Source: Nesterenkonia sandarakina
Lineage (GTDB): Bacteria > Actinomycetota > Actinomycetes > Actinomycetales > Micrococcaceae
Direction: 5' to 3'
Assembly (NCBI RefSeq): GCF_013410215.1
Contig: NZ_JACCFQ010000001.1
Location: 1,178,001 to 1,242,000, forward strand
Length of the DNA: 64,000 nucleotides
The notes below the pieces were generated by a model that ran no database searches, was not told the origin of the DNA, and worked only from the letters and a program-made list of their open reading frames with translations. The position numbers and the translations under genes are program-made. This document shows, one piece after another, positions 59,696-64,000 of the stretch. Every line of letters begins with the position of its first letter. The stretch's first letter is position 1.

Positions 59696-62600
59696 TCAGT
59701 CCTCAGCCAGCACCGCGGCAAGCGCGCGGACTCCCGCGGGCTCCAGCATGCGAGCGTGCGGAAGCTCTGCACGTTCCACGATGATCTCCCCGGTGACATG
59801 CGGGGTCCAGGCGCTCGGCGCCGGACGGTCCGCCGGGACATCCGTGGTGGCCTCCACCAGGTGGAGGTCGCCGCGGTAGACCGGAACCGGGCTGCGATCG
59901 AAGAGCGTCCCGATGGTGCGGAAACGTGTGGCGCTGCGCCGCATGGTCTCCTCCGGCACCGAGGCCAGCGGGCTGCCGGCCTCGCGCAGCAGAGACCGGG
60001 CGCGGCCGGCCGAGAGTCGACCATGAGCCGGGGCGCGGACACCCTGGGCGCCGAGGAACGCACGCCAGAGGCTCTGCTCATCGGTGATCCCGGCCATCGA
60101 CTCCTCCGCAGGGTAGGCGTCGAGCACCGCGAGCGTGCCCACCTCGTGACCCTGCTCCTGCAGCGCGGCCGCGATGGCATGAGCCAGCCGACCCCCGAAG
60201 GACCAGCCCACCAGGTGGAAGGGGCCCTCCGACTGCTCGCTGAGGATCACATCCACGTACTGGGTGATCAGCTCCTGCATCGTGGCGGGCTCCGTGGGCA
60301 CCGGCTCATCGGCGGCGATGCCTGGCATCTGCAGACCGAGGATCGGTCGCGCAGTGTCCAGGTGGGTCACCAGTGAGGAGAAGGACCAGCTCACGCCGCT
60401 GCCAGGGTGCACGGCGAAGAGCGGGCTGCCCGTCCCCTCCCGGCGCAGCGGAAGCACCGCGCGCAGGCTCTCGGCGACGTCGGCCGCACCGGACTCCACC
60501 AGCGCGGCGAGTCCCTGCACCGTGGGTGCCTGGAAGATCGCCTGCACCGGCAGGTCTGCGGTCAGGGCGGTGTTGATCGCCGAGATGACCGGCTGAGCCA
60601 GGAACGAGTGGCCGCCGAGGTCGAAGAAGGAGTCCTCCGCAGTGACCTCTGCCGCGCCCAGCACCTGAGAGAACGCGTCCGCCACGGCCTGCTCGGCAGG
60701 GTTCCGCGGGGCGCGCCCCTCGCGGCCGGCCGTCGAGGACTCAGGCGTCGGCAGCGCGCGGTCATCGACCTTGCCGTTGGGGGTCAGCGGGATCTCAGCC
60801 AGGAGGCCGACCGCCGCCGGGACCATATATCCCGGAAGCACGGCACGCAGCCGACGCATCAGCTCCGACTGCAGCTCAGGCTTCGCCGTGGCGTCCGGTC
60901 CTTCCCCGGAGTCCAGGGTCACCCAGGCCAGCAGCTCGGTCCCGCGCTCCAGGGCACGCGGACGCACCACGGCCTGCGAGACCCCAGGTGTGCCACGCAG
61001 CACAGACTCCACCTCGGCCGGCTCCACGCGGTAGCCGCGGATCTTCACCTGTGTATCGGCGCGTCCCAGGGACCGCACGCGAGGGCGCTGTCCTTCCGCG
61101 CCGGATTCGACGACGACGAGGTCGCCGGTCCGGTACATCCGCCCGCCCACGGCGGAGAACGGATCCGCCACGAAGCGGCTGGCAGTCTCAGCGGACCTGC
61201 CGCGGTAGCCGTCGGCCAGCTGGGCCCCGGCCAGCCAGAGCTCACCCACTGACCCATCGGGAACCGGCCGCAGCCGCTCATCGAGCACGTAGGCCCTCGT
61301 GGCAGTGGTGGGGGAACCCAGGTCAGGCTGGGAGTCACCGGCCACCGGGGCGACGAGGGAATCTACCCCCACCTCGGTGGGGCCATAGAGGTTCCAGGAG
61401 GTGGTGGTGCTGCGCTGTCGCAGCCACCCCCACAGGTCAGGATCCACCGGCTCCCCACCCAGCAGCAGCACGAAGGGGTCCTCCGGGCTGCTCGCGTCGA
61501 GGTGATCTCCCAGTCCGGCGTGCGCGGTCAGGGCGCTGACATAGCTCGGCGTGGTCTCCCAGGCCGTGATCCTGTGTTCCTGGAAGTAGCCGACCAGCGC
61601 CTGCGGGTCCCGGCGAGTGGCGTCCTCGATCAGGTGCACCTGATGCCCGGCGGCCAGCCAGAGGATCGGGTCCATGGCGGCGTCGAACCCCACCCCCGTG
61701 GTGTGCGCCAGCCGCTGGGGCTGCTCCTGCGCCGAGGGCATCAGCGTTCCACGGTGCGAAGCCAGCAGGTGCTCCAGTGCGCCATGCGGCACCTGCACAC
61801 CCTTCGGCGTCCCGGTGGTGCCCGAGGTGAAGATCAGATACGCCGCGTCCTGGGCGCGTGCCGGCGCAGGGCGAGAGCCCTGCCCGGAGAGCGAGTCCCC
61901 GACCGGTGTGCTCTGGCTGAGCAGCGCGTCCATCCCGCGCAGCTCCGCGCCGTCGAGGGAGGCCTGCTCCGCGGCGTCGCGCGCCAGTTCGGAAGAGCTC
62001 TTCAGCGGCCCGGCGGCGGTGGCCTCCTCCCCGTGCAGCAGCATCCGGGGCGCTGCCGCGGCGAGCATCGCCGCGACCCGGGACTCCGGCAGGGTGGTGT
62101 CGATCGGCATCGCGACCGCGCCGGCCCGCCAGCTGCCGAGCAGGGCAGCCACGGTGTCCACGGAGCGTGGCAGGCACAGCGCCACCACATCTCCTGGCTG
62201 GACCCCGTTCGCGGCGAGTCCCGCAGCGATCGTGAGGGTGCGGGTCTCGAGTTCGCCGAAGCTCAGGCTGGCCCCGGATGTGACCAGGGCGGTGGCATCG
62301 GGCGCTCGGCGCACGCTCGCAGCAAGGGAGTCCAGCACTGTGGCTCTCCGGTCCTCTGGACCGGAGGCGTCCGGCCAGGGCGTCAGATCAGACGCGGTTC
62401 CGGCCAGCTCGGCGTCCAGCAGCGGCCGGTCCGGGACCTGCCCGACCTCCTCCAGGAACCGCATCCAGTTCCGGATGAGGGCCTGGGCGGCACGTTCGGA
62501 GAAGAGCGCCGCATTGAACTCCAGCACGCCGTCCACATCGGTGTCCTTGCCAGCGCCGGGACGCAGCGTGAAGGAGAGGTCCACCTTGGCGCTGCCGGTG

Positions 62601-64000
62601 GTCCCTGGATCCAGCGGGGTGGCCGTGACGTTGGGCAGGTCCAGACTGAGGTCGGTGGGCTGCTCCACCGAGAGCATGGTCTGGAACAGCGGGTGGCGGC
62701 CGAGTTGGCGCTCCGGGCGCACCCGTTCCACGATCTGCTCGAAGGGGACGTGTTCGTCCTCCAGCGCGGCGAGCGTCTGCTGGCGGGCCAGTGACACCGC
62801 GTCGGCGAAGCTCAGCGATTCCTCGGAGAGGTCCAGACGCAGCGGCAGGGTGTTCACGAAGAACCCGATCAGCTCCTCGACGTCCGGGTCGGTGCGACCC
62901 GCGGAGGGGGAGCCGATGACCACGTCCTCCCCGGCGCCGATGCGCCGCAGGTAACCGGCCAGCCCGGCAAGCCAGCCGTGGAAGCTGCTGGCGGACTGCG
63001 CGGTGGCCGCGGCGGCGACCTTCCCGGCGAGTTCCGCCGGGATGGTGAAGCGCAGCTGCCCGGCCGGCTGGCTCGCGCTCTGCGCCCGCTGCCCGTCCTT
63101 CGGCAGCGCCAGTTCGGTGGGCGCCGCGTCGAGCCGGTCCACCCAGCGCAGCAGGGCCGGGTCCTCCTCACCGCGTGCCCGGATCAGCTCCTGCAGGTGA
63201 GCTTCCCGGCGCGCCACATCACCGAACTGCACGCTCAGCGGTCGGCGCAGGGCAGTGCCTCCGCAGGCCCGGGCGGTGTAGGAGGCCGCGAGGTCGCGCA
63301 CCAGGGGCGCCAGGGAGGCGCCGTCGGTGGCGATGTGGTGCAGCACAAGCTCCAGACGCCAGGTCTGCTCCGTCTGCTCTGCTCCACCGCCTGCACTGGT
63401 CTGATCCCCGAGGTCGACCAGCGCCGCGCGCAGCGGCTTCTCCTTGCTCAGGTCGAACCCGGCGGAGATCTCCAGCGGCTCATCCCCGAGCACCCCGGAT
63501 CGGGGTTCATGCACGAGCTGCACCGGTCGGGCCTCGGCGGCAGCCGGTGCGTCGGAGCGGGACGGTGAAGCGGATCCCTGGGCGGGGAAGCTGGTGCGCA
63601 GCACTTCGTGGCGGGCCACCAGATCATCGATCGCCCCGCCCATCGCGGCGGCGTCCAGCGCTCCGCGCAGCTCCACGTGCAGGACCACGTTGTACTCAGC
63701 CGAGGAGGGGTCCAGCTGGTTCAGGAACCAGAGCCTGGACTGGCCCGCGGTCAGTGGCAGCTCCGCGCCGTCGAGGCGAGGGTGGTCCTGGACCCAGGTC
63801 TGCAACGAGCCGAGCATCTGCTCGGCAGGTGTCGAGGAGGTGTTCTCGGCCCCCGACCCTGCATCAGCGGGGGCTGGGCGCGCCCCGATGCGCAGCAGCT
63901 GCGCCGGGGTCCCGGCCTCAAAGACTGCGCGCAGCGGGATCGAGAGTCCCAGCTGCTTCTCCAGTCGGCCCACCAGGGTGACTGCGAGCAGCGAGTGCCC
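59696..64000 (-). CDS. Non-ribosomal peptide synthetase, C-terminal part (T-C-A-T-TE; cut by window edge)
   Basis: The last 1435 residues of a multimodular NRPS; the frame is still open at base 64000. Order on the coding strand: end of a carrier domain (phosphopantetheine Ser in GHSLLAV at the very edge), condensation domain with HHIATDGAS (about 63316-63345), and adenylation domain with FTSGTTGTPKG, LYGPTE and YRTGDL. Then come a carrier domain with FFDLGGHSFL and a thioesterase with nucleophile GWSFGG that releases the product. Specificity residues read approximately D-A-D-E-L-G-L-V-D-K. This resembles pockets for ornithine-type residues but is not decisive. A siderophore or small peptide is possible. 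MbtH, exporter and PPTase follow. Confidence 0.92.
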   Translation of the reverse strand, partial: GHSLLAVTLVGRLEKQLGLSIPLRAVFEAGTPAQLLRIGARPAPADAGSGAENTSSTPAEQMLGSLQTWVQDHPRLDGAELPLTAGQSRLWFLNQLDPSSAEYNVVLHVELRGALDAAAMGGAIDDLVARHEVLRTSFPAQGSASPSRSDAPAAAEARPVQLVHEPRSGVLGDEPLEISAGFDLSKEKPLRAALVDLGDQTSAGGGAEQTEQTWRLELVLHHIATDGASLAPLVRDLAASYTARACGGTALRRPLSVQFGDVARREAHLQELIRARGEEDPALLRWVDRLDAAPTELALPKDGQRAQSASQPAGQLRFTIPAELAGKVAAAATAQSASSFHGWLAGLAGYLRRIGAGEDVVIGSPSAGRTDPDVEELIGFFVNTLPLRLDLSEESLSFADAVSLARQQTLAALEDEHVPFEQIVERVRPERQLGRHPLFQTMLSVEQPTDLSLDLPNVTATPLDPGTTGSAKVDLSFTLRPGAGKDTDVDGVLEFNAALFSERAAQALIRNWMRFLEEVGQVPDRPLLDAELAGTASDLTPWPDASGPEDRRATVLDSLAASVRRAPDATALVTSGASLSFGELETRTLTIAAGLAANGVQPGDVVALCLPRSVDTVAALLGSWRAGAVAMPIDTTLPESRVAAMLAAAAPRMLLHGEEATAAGPLKSSSELARDAAEQASLDGAELRGMDALLSQSTPVGDSLSGQGSRPAPARAQDAAYLIFTSGTTGTPKGVQVPHGALEHLLASHRGTLMPSAQEQPQRLAHTTGVGFDAAMDPILWLAAGHQVHLIEDATRRDPQALVGYFQEHRITAWETTPSYVSALTAHAGLGDHLDASSPEDPFVLLLGGEPVDPDLWGWLRQRSTTTSWNLYGPTEVGVDSLVAPVAGDSQPDLGSPTTATRAYVLDERLRPVPDGSVGELWLAGAQLADGYRGRSAETASRFVADPFSAVGGRMYRTGDLVVVESGAEGQRPRVRSLGRADTQVKIRGYRVEPAEVESVLRGTPGVSQAVVRPRALERGTELLAWVTLDSGEGPDATAKPELQSELMRRLRAVLPGYMVPAAVGLLAEIPLTPNGKVDDRALPTPESSTAGREGRAPRNPAEQAVADAFSQVLGAAEVTAEDSFFDLGGHSFLAQPVISAINTALTADLPVQAIFQAPTVQGLAALVESGAADVAESLRAVLPLRREGTGSPLFAVHPGSGVSWSFSSLVTHLDTARPILGLQMPGIAADEPVPTEPATMQELITQYVDVILSEQSEGPFHLVGWSFGGRLAHAIAAALQEQGHEVGTLAVLDAYPAEESMAGITDEQSLWRAFLGAQGVRAPAHGRLSAGRARSLLREAGSPLASVPEETMRRSATRFRTIGTLFDRSPVPVYRGDLHLVEATTDVPADRPAPSAWTPHVTGEIIVERAELPHARMLEPAGVRALAAVLAED

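Overview
The window is high-GC DNA with densely packed genes, GTG/TTG starts, 4-bp ATGA/GTGA overlaps and many leaderless genes. This is typical of an actinobacterium. The gene content (BCCT osmolyte carrier, two sodium:solute symporters, pyruvate carboxylase, Sfp/MbtH-equipped NRPS) fits Micrococcales, possibly a salt-tolerant Nesterenkonia-like member of the Micrococcaceae. That placement is an inference; no rRNA is present.

Left third (1-25 kb): the tail of a nucleoside/BMP-type ABC importer operon (ATPase plus two permeases), a CBS protein and a sugar-nucleotide-type dehydratase. Next come two oppositely oriented sodium:solute symporter loci around a perfect CRP/GlxR-type site at 7433-7448. 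The rightward locus ends in a LytS/LytTR two-component pair that overlaps the symporter gene. Then follow an aldo-keto reductase, a BCCT transporter, a secreted EEP-fold protein, a glycerophosphodiesterase, a double universal stress protein and a large Ala/Glu-repeat NlpC/P60 cell-wall hydrolase behind a long, possibly structured leader.

Middle (24.7-50 kb): tRNA-Glu/Asp/Phe, pncC, fdhA divergent from a LuxR-type regulator with a palindrome between them, and then the most interesting locus (about 29.8-40.0 kb). It encodes a Pls/PosA-type membrane NRPS whose adenylation pocket reads as lysine. The NRPS gene is followed on the same strand by a dapA whose lysine-feedback residues are replaced and by a multi-TM acetyltransferase-like protein. 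A phosphopantetheinyl transferase, an M1 zinc aminopeptidase and a divergent ECF sigma/anti-sigma pair flank this operon. Together they read as a self-contained locus for a poly-lysine-type cationic polymer: precursor supply, carrier activation, membrane synthesis and possible trimming. Housekeeping genes follow (xth, nadE, K+ channel, pyrE, methyltransferases and others).

Right third (51-64 kb): tRNA-Ala(CGC) with a lower-GC GmrSD-type restriction gene just downstream (likely an acquired defence islet), pyruvate carboxylase, and a leftward NRPS operon cut by the window edge. That operon is T-C-A-T-TE NRPS, MbtH, DrrA/DrrB-like ABC exporter and Sfp-type PPTase, with the last four genes overlapping by 4 bp.
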